Shown here piece by piece: positions 38,717 to 49,627 of a DNA stretch of 64,000 nucleotides. Source of the DNA: Falsigemmobacter intermedius (GTDB lineage: Bacteria > Pseudomonadota > Alphaproteobacteria > Rhodobacterales > Rhodobacteraceae); assembly GCF_004054105.1 (NCBI RefSeq), contig NZ_SBLC01000009.1, positions 62,001-126,000 on the forward strand, written 5' to 3'. Under the pieces are notes generated by a model. The model was not told the DNA's origin. It saw only the letters and a list, made by a program, of their open reading frames with translations, and searched no databases. The stretch's first letter is position 1, and every line of letters begins with the position of its first letter. Both the position numbers and the translations under genes were made by a program.

Positions 38717-39028
38717 ATGGTGACAGTTGGACTGGAACATTACCTGACGGTGGCGGCGGCGCTGTTCGTCATCGGGATCTTCGGGATCTTCCTGAACCGG
38801 AAGAACGTGATCGTCATCCTGATGTCGATCGAGATGATCCTGCTGTCGGTCAATATCAACCTGGTGGCTTTCTCGAGCCATCTTGGCGACCTCACGGGTC
38901 AGGTCTTCACGATGTTCGTGCTGACCGTGGCCGCGGCTGAGGCTGCCATCGGTCTGGCGATCCTGGTCTGTTTCTTCCGGAACCGCGGCACCATCGACGT
39001 CGAAGACGTCAACGTGATGAAGGGCTGA
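38717..39028 (+). CDS. nuoK: NADH-quinone oxidoreductase subunit K
   Basis: MrpC-like membrane subunit of 103 residues with three transmembrane helices. Conserved glutamates are in [16 protein letters not shown] (TM2) and [13 protein letters not shown] (TM3), both needed for proton pumping in studied relatives. GGAGGG is 8 bp before ATG 38717, which fixes the start against a 36-codon extension in the same frame. Confidence 0.97.
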   Translation: MVTVGLEHYLTVAAALFVIGIFGIFLNRKNVIVILMSIEMILLSVNINLVAFSSHLGDLTGQVFTMFVLTVAAAEAAIGLAILVCFFRNRGTIDVEDVNVMKG

Positions 39029-39033
39029 GGCCA

Positions 39034-41094
39034 ATGGAGACAATCATCCTTTTTGCGCCATTGGTCGGCGCGCTGATCACCGGCTTCGGCTGGAAGCTGA
39101 TCGGCGAGAAGACGGGGCAGATCCTCGCCACGGCACTTGTGATGCTGGCGGCGGTGCTGTCCTGGGTGGTCTTTCTCGGCTTTGACGGCGAGACGCAGCA
39201 TATCACCGTGCTGCGCTGGATCGACTCGGGTTCGCTCGGCGCGGAATGGGGCATCCGCCTCGACCGGATGACGGCGATCATGCTGATCGTGGTGAACTCG
39301 GTCTCGGCGCTCGTGCACCTCTATTCGTTCGGCTATATGGCCCATGACGAGAACTGGACCGACGACGAGCCTTACCGCGCGCGGTTCTTTGCCTATCTCT
39401 CGTTCTTCACCTTCGCCATGCTGATGCTGGTGACCTCTGACAACCTGATCCAGATGTTCTTCGGCTGGGAAGGTGTGGGCGTCGCCTCTTATCTGCTGAT
39501 CGGCTTTTACTGGAAAAAGCAGTCGGCTTCGGCCGCAGCGATCAAGGCCTTCGTGGTCAACCGGGTGGGGGACTTCGGCTTCCTGCTGGGCATTGCGCTG
39601 ATCTACTTCCTGACCGACTCGGTGCGCTTTGATGAGATCTTCGCGGCCGTGCCGAAACTGGCTGATATGGGCTTCACCTTCATCGGTATTGAGTGGACCG
39701 CAGCGAACCTGATTGGTGTTCTGCTCTTCATCGGTGCGATGGGCAAATCGGCACAGCTTTTCCTGCACACCTGGCTGCCGGATGCGATGGAAGGCCCGAC
39801 CCCGGTGTCGGCGCTGATCCACGCTGCAACCATGGTCACCGCCGGTGTCTTCCTCGTCTGCCGTATGTCGCCGCTTTATGAAGTGGCACCGGAAGCGAAG
39901 ATGATGATCGTCTATATCGGTGGCTTCACTGCTTTCTTCGCCGCGACCGTGGGTCTGGTGCAGAACGATATCAAACGCGTCATCGCTTATTCGACCTGTT
40001 CGCAGCTCGGCTATATGTTCGTCGCCGCCGGCGTCGGCCTTTATCCGGTCGCGATGTTCCACCTGTTTACGCATGCTTTCTTCAAAGCGATGCTCTTCCT
40101 TGGTGCCGGTTCGGTAATCCATGCGACCCACCATGAGCAGGATATGCGCTGGTATGGCGGTCTGCGCAAAAAGATCCCCGTCACCTTCTGGGCGATGATG
40201 ATCGGCACCCTGGCCATCACCGGCGTTGGTATTCCGCTGACCTATATCGGCTTTGCGGGCTTCATCTCGAAAGATGCCGTGATCGAAGGCGCTTATGTCG
40301 GCGCTCCGACGATCGTCTTCTGGCTGCTGGTCATCGGCGCTCTGATGACCTCGTTCTACTCCTGGCGTCTGATCTTCCTGACTTTCTTTGGTGAAAACCG
40401 CGCGCATCTGAAGCCCTCAGATGATCATCACGGCCACCATGCCCATGGTCACGACGATCACGGTCACGGCCATGACGATCACGGCCATGGTCACCACCAC
40501 GAGCCCCATGAGAGCCCGATGGTCATGCTGATCCCGCTGATCGTGCTGGCCTTTGGTGCGGTCTTTGCCGGGATGCTCTGGAAAGAGGCCTTCTTCGGTC
40601 ACGCAGATCACGTGCTTGAGTGGTTCCACGGCGCCATCGCCATGAGCACCATGGTTGAGGTCGACGGTAAATCCAAACTGCTGCTGGATGCGGCCCATTA
40701 TGTGCCGACCTGGGTCAAGCTTGCGCCCTTCGTCGCCATGGTGACCGGTCTGGTGCTGGCTTACGTGATGTATATCCGCAGGCCGGAGCTTCCGGCGAAG
40801 ATCGCGGCGGAGCAGAACACCCTTTATCAGTTCCTGCTGAACAAGTGGTATTTTGACGAGCTTTATAACTTCCTCTTCGTGCGTCCGGCGATGGCCCTTG
40901 GCCGCTTCCTGTGGAAACGCGGAGACGGCGCAGTCATCGACGGCACCATCAATGGCATTGCCATGGGCATCATTCCTTTCTTCACGCGGCTCGCGGGCCG
41001 TCTGCAGTCGGGCTATATGTTCCACTATGCCTTCGCCATGGTGCTGGGCATCGTGGTGCTCGTCACCTGGATGAGCCTTTCGGGCAGCCACTGA
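39034..41094 (+). CDS. nuoL: NADH-quinone oxidoreductase subunit L
   Basis: Antiporter-like subunit with the long lateral helix; 686 residues. Key residues lie in [19 protein letters not shown] (TM5 glutamate), [20 protein letters not shown] (TM7 lysine and TM8 entry) and [17 protein letters not shown]. Between TM13 and TM14 (about residues 462-492) is a loop with about fifteen histidines in thirty residues interspersed with Asp and Gly, absent from Escherichia NuoL. Metal binding is possible. It starts 5 bp after nuoK. Confidence 0.97.
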   Translation: METIILFAPLVGALITGFGWKLIGEKTGQILATALVMLAAVLSWVVFLGFDGETQHITVLRWIDSGSLGAEWGIRLDRMTAIMLIVVNSVSALVHLYSFGYMAHDENWTDDEPYRARFFAYLSFFTFAMLMLVTSDNLIQMFFGWEGVGVASYLLIGFYWKKQSASAAAIKAFVVNRVGDFGFLLGIALIYFLTDSVRFDEIFAAVPKLADMGFTFIGIEWTAANLIGVLLFIGAMGKSAQLFLHTWLPDAMEGPTPVSALIHAATMVTAGVFLVCRMSPLYEVAPEAKMMIVYIGGFTAFFAATVGLVQNDIKRVIAYSTCSQLGYMFVAAGVGLYPVAMFHLFTHAFFKAMLFLGAGSVIHATHHEQDMRWYGGLRKKIPVTFWAMMIGTLAITGVGIPLTYIGFAGFISKDAVIEGAYVGAPTIVFWLLVIGALMTSFYSWRLIFLTFFGENRAHLKPSDDHHGHHAHGHDDHGHGHDDHGHGHHHEPHESPMVMLIPLIVLAFGAVFAGMLWKEAFFGHADHVLEWFHGAIAMSTMVEVDGKSKLLLDAAHYVPTWVKLAPFVAMVTGLVLAYVMYIRRPELPAKIAAEQNTLYQFLLNKWYFDELYNFLFVRPAMALGRFLWKRGDGAVIDGTINGIAMGIIPFFTRLAGRLQSGYMFHYAFAMVLGIVVLVTWMSLSGSH

Positions 41095-41106
41095 GGTCAG
41101 GGACCA

Positions 41107-42648
41107 ATGGACAATCTTCTTTCCATCATCACCTTCACCCCGGCGGTTGCTGCGCTCATCATGGCGCTCTTCCTTCGGGGCAATGACGCGGCCACGCAGC
41201 GCAATGCGAAATGGCTGGCGCTGGCTGCCACCGTGGCCACCTTCCTCTTCTCGCTCTTTCTGCTCTTCGGGTTTGACCCGCAGAACACCGGCTTCCAGTT
41301 CGTCGAGAATTACGACTGGATCATGGGGCTGAAGTATAAAGTCGGCGTTGACGGCATCTCGATCCTCTTTGTGATGCTGACCACCTTCCTGATGCCGATC
41401 ACCATCGGGGCCTGCTGGACGGTCGAGACCCGCGTCAAAGACTATATGATCGCCTTCCTGCTGCTGGAGACGCTGATGATCGGCGTGTTCATCGCGCTGG
41501 ATCTGGTGCTCTTCTATCTGTTCTTTGAAGCCGGTCTGATCCCGATGTTCCTGATTATCGGGATCTGGGGCGGCAAAGACCGCATCTATGCGTCGTTCAA
41601 ATTCTTCCTCTACACCTTCCTCGGCTCGGTGCTGATGCTGGTGGCGATGATCTCGATGTATGTCCAGGCGGGCACCACCGATATTGAAACGCTGCTGACC
41701 TTCAACTTCGCCTCTGAGGCCTTCCCGATCCTGGGCTGGCAGATCATGGGCGGTGCGCAGACGCTGATGTGGCTGGCCTTCTTTGCCTCTTTCGCGGTGA
41801 AGATGCCGATGTGGCCGGTGCACACCTGGCTGCCCGATGCCCACGTTCAGGCCCCGACTGCGGGTTCGGTACTTCTGGCGGCCGTTATGCTGAAGATGGG
41901 TGGCTACGGCTTCCTGCGCTTCTCGCTGCCGATGTTCCCGGTCGCCTCGGATCTGCTGGCGCCGCTGGTGCTCTGGATGTCGGTGATCGCGATCGTTTAC
42001 ACCTCGCTGGTGGCGATGGTGCAGAACGACATGAAAAAGCTGATCGCTTATTCGTCGGTCGCGCACATGGGCTATGTGACCATGGGCATCTTCGCGGTGA
42101 ACCAGCAGGGCATTGACGGGGCGATCTTCCAGATGCTGTCGCACGGCTTCATCTCGGGCGCACTCTTCCTCTGCGTCGGCGTGATCTATGACCGCATGCA
42201 CACCCGTGAGATCGACGCTTACGGCGGCCTGGTGAACCGGATGCCCGCTTACGCGCTGGTTTTCCTGTTCTTCACCATGTCGAACGTGGGCCTGCCGGGC
42301 ACTTCGGGCTTCATCGGTGAGTTCCTGACCATCATGGGCGTCTTCCAGGTCAATCCGCTGATCGCGCTGATCGCGGCGACCGGTGTGATCCTCTCGGCGG
42401 CCTATGCGCTCTGGCTCTTCCGCCGCGTGGTCTGGGGCGAGCTGCTGAAAGCCAGCCTGAAAACCATCACCGATATGGATCTGCGCGAGCGGGTGATGTT
42501 TGCCCCCCTCGTCGTGATGACCCTGCTGCTCGGCGTCTATCCGAGCCTTGTCACCGATATCATCGGACCGAGCGTCTCGGCCCTGATCTCCAACTATGAA
42601 GCTGCGCTGCCTGCCGTTGAAACGGCTGCGGCTGCGGCTGTGAACTGA
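41107..42648 (+). CDS. nuoM: NADH-quinone oxidoreductase subunit M
   Basis: Second antiporter-like subunit; 513 residues, fourteen transmembrane helices. Visible are [18 protein letters not shown] (TM5 glutamate), [19 protein letters not shown] (TM7 lysine region) and [14 protein letters not shown]. It lies 12 bp after nuoL. Normal length, nothing unusual. Confidence 0.98.
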   Translation: MDNLLSIITFTPAVAALIMALFLRGNDAATQRNAKWLALAATVATFLFSLFLLFGFDPQNTGFQFVENYDWIMGLKYKVGVDGISILFVMLTTFLMPITIGACWTVETRVKDYMIAFLLLETLMIGVFIALDLVLFYLFFEAGLIPMFLIIGIWGGKDRIYASFKFFLYTFLGSVLMLVAMISMYVQAGTTDIETLLTFNFASEAFPILGWQIMGGAQTLMWLAFFASFAVKMPMWPVHTWLPDAHVQAPTAGSVLLAAVMLKMGGYGFLRFSLPMFPVASDLLAPLVLWMSVIAIVYTSLVAMVQNDMKKLIAYSSVAHMGYVTMGIFAVNQQGIDGAIFQMLSHGFISGALFLCVGVIYDRMHTREIDAYGGLVNRMPAYALVFLFFTMSNVGLPGTSGFIGEFLTIMGVFQVNPLIALIAATGVILSAAYALWLFRRVVWGELLKASLKTITDMDLRERVMFAPLVVMTLLLGVYPSLVTDIIGPSVSALISNYEAALPAVETAAAAAVN

Positions 42649-42658
42649 GGAACCGCCC

Positions 42659-44095
42659 ATGACCTCTGCGGATCTTTCGATCTTCCTGCCCGAGATTGTG
42701 GTGGCCCTCGGCGCGATCATCGCGCTTCTGGGTGCGGTTTACACCGGCAAAGACAAACTGACCGGAGCCCTGACCTGGGGCTTCGCCGCCTTCTTCCTCG
42801 TCATCGCCTTCTGGATCGGCACCGGTTTTGAGGGCAGTCAGACGGCATTTGGCGGCCTGCTGGTCAATGACGCTTTCGCGCGTTTCTCGAAAATCCTGAT
42901 CCTTGCGGGTTCTGCCGCCGTTCTGCTGATCGGCCAGGACTACGTGAAGAAGTGGGATATGGACCGTTTTGAGTATCCGGTCCTGGTGGCTCTGGCGACG
43001 CTTGGCATGATGATGATGGTTTCGGCCAATGATCTCATGGCGCTTTATGTCAGCCTTGAGCTGCAGTCGCTGGCACTTTACGTCATCGCCTCGCTGCGCC
43101 GCGACTCGGCACGCTCGACCGAAGCCGGTCTGAAGTATTTTGTGCTCGGCTCGATGGCCTCGGGTCTGCTGCTTTACGGCGCATCGCTGACCTATGGCTA
43201 TGCAGGCACCACGCAGTTTGCCGGCATCCTGTCGATGGTGAATGCCGATCTGCCGCTGGGAATGATGTTCGGTATGGTCTTCATGCTGGCGGGTCTGGCC
43301 TTCAAGGTTTCGGCCGCGCCGTTCCACATGTGGACCCCGGACGTCTATGAAGGCGCGCCGACCCCGGTCACCGCTTTCTTCGCGACCGCGCCGAAAGTGG
43401 CGGCCATCGCGCTTTTTGCGCGTCTGTGCCACGACGCCTTTGGCGGCATCCCCGCACAATGGGGCCAGGTGATTGCAGCGCTTGCGGTGCTGTCGATGTA
43501 TGTCGGTGCCATCGCTGCGATCGGTCAGAAAGACATCAAACGTCTGATGGCCTATTCCTCGATCGCCCATATGGGCTATGCGCTGATCGGTCTGGCCGTT
43601 GGCACTGAGGCCGGTATCCAGGCCATGCTCGTCTATATGGCGATCTATGTGGTCACCAATATCGGTGCCTTCGCCTTCATCCTGTCGATGGAGCGTGACG
43701 GCCGTCCCTTCACCTCGCTTGACGGCTTCCATCAGTTCTCGAAGGCCGAGCCGCTGAAAGCGCTGGTCATGCTGATCCTGATGTTCTCGCTGGCCGGTGT
43801 GCCGCCGTTCATCGGCTTCTTCGCGAAATATTCGGTGCTGATGGCCTCGGTGAACGCGGGTATGACCTGGCTTGCGATCCTTGGGGCCGTGGCCTCGGTG
43901 ATTGGTGCCTATTACTACCTGCGCATCGTCTATTTCATGTACTTCGGTCGTGAGGGCGAAGTGCTCGAGACGAAGATGGGCCCGGCGCAATATGGCCTGA
44001 TGCTGGTTTCGGCCTTCATCGTGATCGCAGGTGTCGTGAACCTCTTTGGTATTGAGGCTCCGGCACTGAGCGCGGCGCAATCGCTTGTCCGCTGA
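42659..44095 (+). CDS. nuoN: NADH-quinone oxidoreductase subunit N
   Basis: Third antiporter-like subunit; 478 residues. Motifs: [20 protein letters not shown] (TM5 glutamate), [20 protein letters not shown] (TM7 lysine), and [17 protein letters not shown]. It lies 10 bp after nuoM and ends the nuo set, but the run continues because its last 11 bp overlap birA. Confidence 0.98.
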   Translation: MTSADLSIFLPEIVVALGAIIALLGAVYTGKDKLTGALTWGFAAFFLVIAFWIGTGFEGSQTAFGGLLVNDAFARFSKILILAGSAAVLLIGQDYVKKWDMDRFEYPVLVALATLGMMMMVSANDLMALYVSLELQSLALYVIASLRRDSARSTEAGLKYFVLGSMASGLLLYGASLTYGYAGTTQFAGILSMVNADLPLGMMFGMVFMLAGLAFKVSAAPFHMWTPDVYEGAPTPVTAFFATAPKVAAIALFARLCHDAFGGIPAQWGQVIAALAVLSMYVGAIAAIGQKDIKRLMAYSSIAHMGYALIGLAVGTEAGIQAMLVYMAIYVVTNIGAFAFILSMERDGRPFTSLDGFHQFSKAEPLKALVMLILMFSLAGVPPFIGFFAKYSVLMASVNAGMTWLAILGAVASVIGAYYYLRIVYFMYFGREGEVLETKMGPAQYGLMLVSAFIVIAGVVNLFGIEAPALSAAQSLVR

Positions 44096-44852
44096 GGCGA
44101 GTGCCTCTCAGACTGCAGCAACCTGGCCGGTGGGAACCGGCCGGGTTGTTTTGTCTGAGGTGGACACCACCAACGCGGAAGCCGCCCGCCGCGCGGCGGC
44201 AGGGGAGGGGGCTCAGTGGATCCTTGGCCTGTCGCAGACCGCCGGGCGCGGGCGACGGGGGCGGCCCTGGGTCTCGCCAGCGGGGAATTTCTACGGCACG
44301 CTTCTGATGAAGCCCACGGGCGGCCCGGCAGAGGCCGCTTTGCGCAGTTTTATCGCGGCCCTGGCCTTGCGGGATGCTCTCGTCGGACTGACCGGCTCGG
44401 AGGCGGGGATCGGGCTGAAGTGGCCCAATGATGTGCTGGTCAACGGCGGCAAAATATCGGGCATCCTGCTCGAGGGGCTGCCGGACGGCTGGCTGGCTGT
44501 CGGGATCGGGGTGAACCTGATCTCCGCCCCCGATGTCAGCGCGGTTGAGCCGGGGGCCACGCGCCCGGTCTCGGTGCTCTCTGAGACGGGGCAGCGCTTT
44601 ACACCTGAGGACCTTCTGGACCGCATCGCCCCGGCCTTTGCGCGTTATGAGGCGCTGTTTCGCGCCTATGGCTTTGCCCCCGTGCGTGAGGCCTGGCTTG
44701 CAGGCGCTGTGCGCCTTGGCAGCGAGATCACGGCCCGCACCGGGCGTGAGACCCATATCGGTATCTTCCGCTCAATCGATGCCACCGGGGCGCTGATCCT
44801 TGAAACCGCCAACGGGCGCATTGCGATCCCGGCGGCGGACATCTACTTCTGA
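44085..44852 (+). CDS. birA: Biotin-[acetyl-CoA-carboxylase] ligase (BirA without repressor domain)
   Basis: Attaches biotin to acetyl-CoA carboxylase and other biotin enzymes. The 255-residue product is the catalytic and C-terminal domains only, with no HTH, so it should not repress biotin genes. The biotinoyl-AMP loop [12 protein letters not shown] (about residues 54-65), [20 protein letters not shown] and VGIGVNL are intact. TTG 44085 overlaps nuoN by 11 bp; GTG 44130 is a possible shorter start, but would cut off WPVGTGR, which relatives keep. nuoN-birA-coaX-rnj is a conserved Rhodobacterales order. Confidence 0.93.
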   Translation: MSAEASASQTAATWPVGTGRVVLSEVDTTNAEAARRAAAGEGAQWILGLSQTAGRGRRGRPWVSPAGNFYGTLLMKPTGGPAEAALRSFIAALALRDALVGLTGSEAGIGLKWPNDVLVNGGKISGILLEGLPDGWLAVGIGVNLISAPDVSAVEPGATRPVSVLSETGQRFTPEDLLDRIAPAFARYEALFRAYGFAPVREAWLAGAVRLGSEITARTGRETHIGIFRSIDATGALILETANGRIAIPAADIYF

Positions 44853-44947
44853 GCTGCCCTTCGGGGCGGCTCACCCTGAGCCAATGACGACGACGCAGCC
44901 GGGGCCCGCATGGGGGACTGCTCCGGCCCTGCGGGGGAGGAACGACC

Positions 44948-45727
44948 ATGCTTCTGGCCATTGATTGTGGCAATACCAATACCGTCTTCTCCATCTGGGA
45001 CGGTGAGAGCTTCCTGTGCACCTGGCGCATCGCCACCGATCACAAGCGGACGGCAGATGAATATTACGTCTGGCTCTCCAGCCTGATGCAGCTGCACCGG
45101 CTGGAGGTGAATATCTCACAGGCGATCATCTCATCGACCGTGCCGCGGGTGGTCTTTAACCTGCGTGTGCTTTGTAACCGCTATTACGACTGCCGGCCCT
45201 ATGTTGTGGGCAAGCCCGACTGCGCGCTGCCCCATGCACCCCGCGTGGATCAGCCGGCGTCCGTGGGACCCGACCGTCTGGTCAATACCCATGGCGCTTT
45301 TGACCGCCACGGCGGCGATCTGATCGTGGTGGATTTCGGCACCGCGACCACCTTTGACGTGGTCGACAGCGATGGCGCCTATATCGGCGGGGTCATCGCG
45401 CCGGGGGTCAATCTCTCGCTTGAGGCGCTGCATATGGCCGCAGCGGCCCTGCCGCATGTCGATATTACCCTTCCCGAAAAGGTGATCGGCACAAATACGG
45501 TGGCCTGTATCCAGTCCGGGGTGTATTGGGGATATATCGGGCTTGTGGAAGGCATCGTGCGCCAGATCCGCGCCGAGCGTGACCGCCCGATGAAAGTGGT
45601 TGCCACCGGGGGCCTGGCGCCCCTGTTTGAACAGGGAACCGAAGTATTTGACGCGGTCGAAGACGATCTGACGATGCACGGGCTGGTGCTGATCTTTGAC
45701 CACAACCGCAGACTGGAGTCCGCATGA
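44948..45727 (+). CDS. coaX: Type III pantothenate kinase
   Basis: First step of coenzyme A synthesis, phosphorylating pantothenate; the type III enzyme is not inhibited by CoA. The 259-residue ASKHA-fold product has DCGNTNTVFSIWDG (catalytic D6), GPDRLVNTHGAF and VDFGTATTFDVVD, then GGVIAPGVNLS. GGGGGAGGAACG precedes ATG 44948. The stop overlaps the rnj start by 4 bp. Confidence 0.97.
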   Translation: MLLAIDCGNTNTVFSIWDGESFLCTWRIATDHKRTADEYYVWLSSLMQLHRLEVNISQAIISSTVPRVVFNLRVLCNRYYDCRPYVVGKPDCALPHAPRVDQPASVGPDRLVNTHGAFDRHGGDLIVVDFGTATTFDVVDSDGAYIGGVIAPGVNLSLEALHMAAAALPHVDITLPEKVIGTNTVACIQSGVYWGYIGLVEGIVRQIRAERDRPMKVVATGGLAPLFEQGTEVFDAVEDDLTMHGLVLIFDHNRRLESA

Positions 45728-47391
45728 GTGCCAACCGCCTGATCTATCTTCCCCTTGGCGGTTCCGGGGAAGTCGGCATGAACTGCTACGTCTATGGCTA
45801 TGGCCCGAAAGGCCGCGAGCGCCTGATCGTCATCGATCTGGGCGTGACCTTCGCGGATATGGAGACCACCCCCGGCGTCGATCTGATCATGCCCGACGTC
45901 TCCTGGCTGGCCGAGCGGGCAGACCGGATTGAGGCGATCTTCATCACCCATGCCCATGAAGATCACGTCGGCGCTCTTGGCCACCTCTGGCCGCGCCTGC
46001 GGGCCCCGGTCTATGCGCGCAAATTCACCGGCGCTCTGGCGAAGCTGAAGATGGAAGACCAGGGGCAGGACCCGAACAACGTCACCATCGTTGAGCCGCG
46101 TCCCGAGTGGGTCGAAGCCGGTCCCTTCAAAGTGCAATATGTGCCGATCCCGCATTCCATCCCGGAAAGCTCGGCTCTGGTCATTGACACGCCCGCAGGC
46201 CGCATCCTGCATTCGGGTGACTTCAAGATCGACCCGTCCCCCGGCGTGGGTGAGCCCTGGGATCCCGAGACCTTCGCGGCCATCGGCCGTGAGGGTGTGA
46301 AGGTTCTGCTCTGCGATTCGACCAACGTTTTCTCGCTGCATCCGGGCCGCTCGGAAAGCACGCTGCCAGGACCGCTGACCGAGCTGGTGGCGAAATCCGG
46401 CGGTATGATCGCCGCGACGACCTTTGCGTCGAACATCACCCGCGTGAAGGCGCTGGCAGAGGCCGGGAAGGCCGCAGGCCGTGAGATCGTTCTCATGGGA
46501 CGCGCCATGCGCAAGATGGTCACCGTGGGGCTTGAGACGGGCGTGCTCGACAGCTTCCCGACGGTGATCCAGCCCGAAGAAGCGCTGGAGCTGCCGCGCC
46601 ATAAGGTCATGCTGATCGTCACGGGCACCCAAGGGGAGCGCCGTGCCGCATCGGCGCAACTGTCGCGTGGCAAATACCTTGGTATGACGATGAAAGAGGG
46701 CGATACCTTCCTCTTCTCGTCGCGGATCATCCCGGGCAATGAGCGCGGCGTGCTGCGCATCATGAACGCGTTTTCCGAGATGGGCGTCGATGTCGTCGAT
46801 GATGTGAACGGTCTCTACCACGTCTCGGGCCACGCCAACCGCCCCGACCTGCAGGAGATGCACCGCCTGGCCAATCCGGCGCTGGTCATCCCGATGCACG
46901 GCGAGCATCGCCACCTGCGTGAGCACAGCAAGGTAGTCGAAGCCGACGGCCGCAAGGCTGCCGTGATCACCAATGGCATGATGGTCGATCTGACCGGCGA
47001 TCGCCATGAAGTGGTCGAATATATCGAAACCGGCCGGATCTATCTCGACGGCTCGGTGCTGATCGGGGCGATGGACGGTGTGGTGCGTGACCGGATCCGC
47101 ATGGCGCTGAACGGCCATGTGATCATCACGCTGATCATGGATGAGCAGGACAGCCCGCTGGGTGAGCCCTGGGCAGAGCTGGAGGGCGTGCCGGAGGTCG
47201 GTAAATCGGGCCGTCCGCTTTCCGAGACGCTGGAAGAAGAACTCGCAGAGTTCCTGGAGCGTGCGGGTGGCAAGATCCTGCGCGATGACGACAAACTCGA
47301 CGAAGGTATCCGCCGCGTCGTGCGTCAGATCTCGATGGAAGAGATCGGCAAGAAACCTGAGGTGACCGTGGTCGTCTCGCGTCTGGCCTGA
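45724..47391 (+). CDS. rnj: Ribonuclease J
   Basis: Metallo-beta-lactamase/beta-CASP ribonuclease with endo- and 5'-exonuclease activity, active in rRNA maturation in alphaproteobacteria. The 555-residue product has THAHEDHVGA (H76, H78, D80, H81), HSGDFKID and LLCDSTNV, beta-CASP ligands in VTGTQGERRAAS and HVSGHANRPDLQEM, then IPMHGEHRHLREH. Translationally coupled to coaX by ATGA. A strong terminator follows, closing the 21.8-kb nuo-birA-coaX-rnj run. Confidence 0.97.
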   Translation: MSANRLIYLPLGGSGEVGMNCYVYGYGPKGRERLIVIDLGVTFADMETTPGVDLIMPDVSWLAERADRIEAIFITHAHEDHVGALGHLWPRLRAPVYARKFTGALAKLKMEDQGQDPNNVTIVEPRPEWVEAGPFKVQYVPIPHSIPESSALVIDTPAGRILHSGDFKIDPSPGVGEPWDPETFAAIGREGVKVLLCDSTNVFSLHPGRSESTLPGPLTELVAKSGGMIAATTFASNITRVKALAEAGKAAGREIVLMGRAMRKMVTVGLETGVLDSFPTVIQPEEALELPRHKVMLIVTGTQGERRAASAQLSRGKYLGMTMKEGDTFLFSSRIIPGNERGVLRIMNAFSEMGVDVVDDVNGLYHVSGHANRPDLQEMHRLANPALVIPMHGEHRHLREHSKVVEADGRKAAVITNGMMVDLTGDRHEVVEYIETGRIYLDGSVLIGAMDGVVRDRIRMALNGHVIITLIMDEQDSPLGEPWAELEGVPEVGKSGRPLSETLEEELAEFLERAGGKILRDDDKLDEGIRRVVRQISMEEIGKKPEVTVVVSRLA

Positions 47392-47406
47392 GGTCTGCAA
47401 AATCTG

Positions 47407-47434
47407 AAAAACGCGCCCGGGAGGGCGCGTTTTT
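47407..47434. terminator. Bidirectional terminator after rnj
   Basis: Perfect 12-bp stem AAAAACGCGCCC/GGGCGCGTTTTT with tetraloop GGGA and a T tail, between rnj and the convergent LprI-like pseudogene. Confidence 0.9.
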
Positions 47435-47439
47435 TCATG

Positions 47440-47820
47440 TCAGCGCTTAATGCTCTGGAGCCAGTGGTTCAGTTCGGACGTGCGGCTCTGGGTGCGCAGG
47501 ATCAGACATTCCGCCTGATAGATCAGCTCTTCGCGCCCTCCACGGTCACGAAATTTCGCCACCTCACAATCGGCATCCCGAAAGGCGATCCAGGCCCGCT
47601 GCGCGGCCCGCAGGCGCGGCACATCCTCAGGCTCAAAACCCTGCATGGCAGCGACCAGGGCATTGTAAATCCGCCCCATCTCGCGGTCGCTGCGCTTATG
47701 ATGGTCCACAAGGCAGTCATAGATCTGCCCGCGATCCTAGCGCTGGCAGATCTGCTTGAGATCCCGCGCCGCGGCGGGCAGGGCGAGGGCGATCAGCAGG
47801 GCGGTGAGCAGATATTTCAT
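47440..47820 (-). pseudogene. LprI/DUF1311-like secreted protein with an in-frame amber codon
   Basis: From ATG 47820 the frame encodes a signal peptide (MKYLLTALLIALALPAAA) and RDLKQICQR, hits TAG at 47737-47739 (codon 28), and then continues in the same frame with DRGQIYDCLVDHHKRSDREM, RLRAAQRAWIAFRDADCEVA and CLILRTQSRTSELNHWL to 47440. The continuation is a good DUF1311/LprI-N domain (lysozyme-inhibitor-like, C-x9-C, WxxxRDxxC). One base change explains the loss; there is no frameshift. A GTG at 47709 could restart translation but would lack the signal peptide. Recent nonsense mutation, sequencing error or readthrough are the options. Confidence 0.75.
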
Positions 47821-47872
47821 GGCAGCACTCCGACAGGGTAATGCAACTATGGCGGGCAGTCCGGCGGCGGGC

Positions 47873-47907
47873 AAAGAAAAAGCCCGCGCCGGATCACCGG
47901 GCGGGCT
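47873..47907 (-). terminator. Terminator of the DEAD-box helicase gene
   Basis: On the minus strand AGCCCGC/GCGGGCT with an inner CCGG/CCGG pairing is followed by TTTTTCTTT. It lies 26 bp past the helicase stop. Confidence 0.75.
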
Positions 47908-47932
47908 GATTTTTAGTATTATGCGCGAAGGC

Positions 47933-49474
47933 TCAGGCGCTTTCAGCCTCATCCGCATCGGCATTGGCCTGAATTGCCGCCTCAGTCGCGCGCAGCACGG
48001 TGGCGAAGCTGCGGGTCAGGAACTCCGGCACGTGATCGCCGAGGCCAAGGACCGAGGGGCCATTGTCACGGCGGTCGCGGCGCTCATCGCGGCGCGGCTC
48101 ACGGCGGTCGTCACGACGCTCCTCATGACGATGCGGACGCTCAGCGCGTTCTTCGCGGCGCGGAGCCTCTTCGCGGCGGGTCTCTTCGACGGCGGCCACA
48201 ACCTCTTCCGTGCGCTCAGCGCGGCGGTCATCGCGGCGCGGCTCACGCTTGTCACCGCGGTCACGGCTGCGCTCGCGCGAGCGGGGCTGGCGGTGGTCGC
48301 CACGGTCCGGGCTGTCGTCGAACAGGTTTTCCGGCACGTCACCGCGCGGGATCGGCTGTTTGATCAGCGATTCAATCGCGGTCAGATATTTCTCATCCGC
48401 CGGGATCGAGATCGAGAAGGCCTTGCCATGGCGGCCGGCACGACCGGTGCGGCCGATGCGGTGGACATAGTCTTCCGCATGGCTCGGCAGATCGAAGTTG
48501 AAGACATGGCTGACGGCCGGGATGTCGAGGCCACGCGCCGCCACATCCGAGGCTACCAGAACCCGCAGCTCGCCCTCACGGAACGCATCGAGGGTTTTCA
48601 TCCGCTGCGACTGCTCAAGATCGCCATGGATCGGCGCGGCGTTGAAGCCATGCGCTTTCAGCGACTTGGCAACGACATCCACATCCATCTTCCGGTTACA
48701 GAAAACGATGGCGTTGGTGCAGGCATCGCCTTCCTGACGGATCAGGTGACGCAGCAGGGCACGCTTTTCGCCGAAGGCACGTTCACGGCGCGAGGGCGTG
48801 AAATGCATCAGCTTCTGCTCAATGTTTTCCGAGGTCGTCGCCTGGCGCGCCACTTCGACGCGGGCCGGGTTCGACAGGAAGGTATTGGTGATGCGCTCAA
48901 TCTCAGGCGCCATGGTGGCCGAGAAGAAGAGCGTCTGACGGGTAAAGGGCGTCAGCTGGAAGATGCGCTCAATATCCGGGATGAAGCCCATGTCGAGCAT
49001 CCGGTCGGCCTCATCCACCACCATGATCTGCACGCCGGTCAGCAGCAGCTTGCCGCGCTCAAAGTGATCGAGCAGACGGCCGGGGGTTGCGATCAGCACG
49101 TCGACGCCACGGTCGATCAGCGCATCCTGCTCTTTGAAGGAGACGCCGCCGATCAGCAGCGCCTTCGTCAGCTTGAGGTGTTTGGTATAGGTGTCGAAGT
49201 TCTCGGCCACCTGGGCGGCGAGTTCCCGCGTCGGGGCGAGCACCAGCGAGCGCGGCATCCGCGCACGGGCCCGGCCATTGGCCAGACGGGTGATCATCGG
49301 CAGCGTGAAGCTTGCGGTTTTCCCGGTGCCGGTCTGGGCAATACCCAGAACATCCCGGCCTTCGAGCGCATGGGGGATCGCCTCAGCCTGGATCGGGGTG
49401 GGCGTCTGATAGCCCGCTTCTGCAACAGCCTGGAGGACTTTTGGGTCGAGTTTCAGGTCAGAAAAAAGGGTCAT
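47933..49474 (-). CDS. DEAD-box RNA helicase, RhlE-like
   Basis: ATP-dependent RNA helicase of 513 residues acting in ribosome assembly or RNA decay. Motifs in order: Q motif (YQTPTPIQAEAIP, 21-33), AQTGTGKT (45-52), APTRELA, TPGRLLD, VVDEADRMLD, FFSATM, VASDVAARGLDIP and HRIGRTGRAGR. From about residue 380 a tail of some 110 residues is almost entirely Arg, Asp and Glu in irregular repeats and is probably disordered and RNA-binding. ATG 49474 is chosen over a 23-codon extension because it gives the standard MTLFSDLKL start. Confidence 0.95.
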   Translation of the reverse strand: MTLFSDLKLDPKVLQAVAEAGYQTPTPIQAEAIPHALEGRDVLGIAQTGTGKTASFTLPMITRLANGRARARMPRSLVLAPTRELAAQVAENFDTYTKHLKLTKALLIGGVSFKEQDALIDRGVDVLIATPGRLLDHFERGKLLLTGVQIMVVDEADRMLDMGFIPDIERIFQLTPFTRQTLFFSATMAPEIERITNTFLSNPARVEVARQATTSENIEQKLMHFTPSRRERAFGEKRALLRHLIRQEGDACTNAIVFCNRKMDVDVVAKSLKAHGFNAAPIHGDLEQSQRMKTLDAFREGELRVLVASDVAARGLDIPAVSHVFNFDLPSHAEDYVHRIGRTGRAGRHGKAFSISIPADEKYLTAIESLIKQPIPRGDVPENLFDDSPDRGDHRQPRSRERSRDRGDKREPRRDDRRAERTEEVVAAVEETRREEAPRREERAERPHRHEERRDDRREPRRDERRDRRDNGPSVLGLGDHVPEFLTRSFATVLRATEAAIQANADADEAESA

Positions 49475-49627
49475 AGGCGTCCTTAGGATGCGGCATCGGA
49501 CCGCAAATGGAACGGGACGCAGTCGGTCAGGGCGCCCCAGCATCGAAAAAGGGGCGCACGGCGGTTCCGTGCACCCATGGGCGGATTAGCCTAAAATCCC
49601 CGCCAGGTCAAGAAAAGCGGGTCCCGC

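Noticed and set aside
40418-40515. His/Asp/Gly codon repeat in nuoL as a DNA tandem repeat
   Set aside because: In frame, protein-level conserved pattern in a loop; not a separate repeat or CRISPR-like array. No CRISPR was found anywhere in the window.
40417-42720. 767-codon minus-strand frame across nuoL and nuoM
   Set aside because: Antisense shadow of membrane-protein genes; no start signal and unnatural composition rich in His, Gln and Arg.
47737-47739. TAG as a recoded amino acid (pyrrolysine-like) in the LprI-like gene
   Set aside because: No pyl genes or recoding element are visible, and a simple nonsense change is the smaller assumption.
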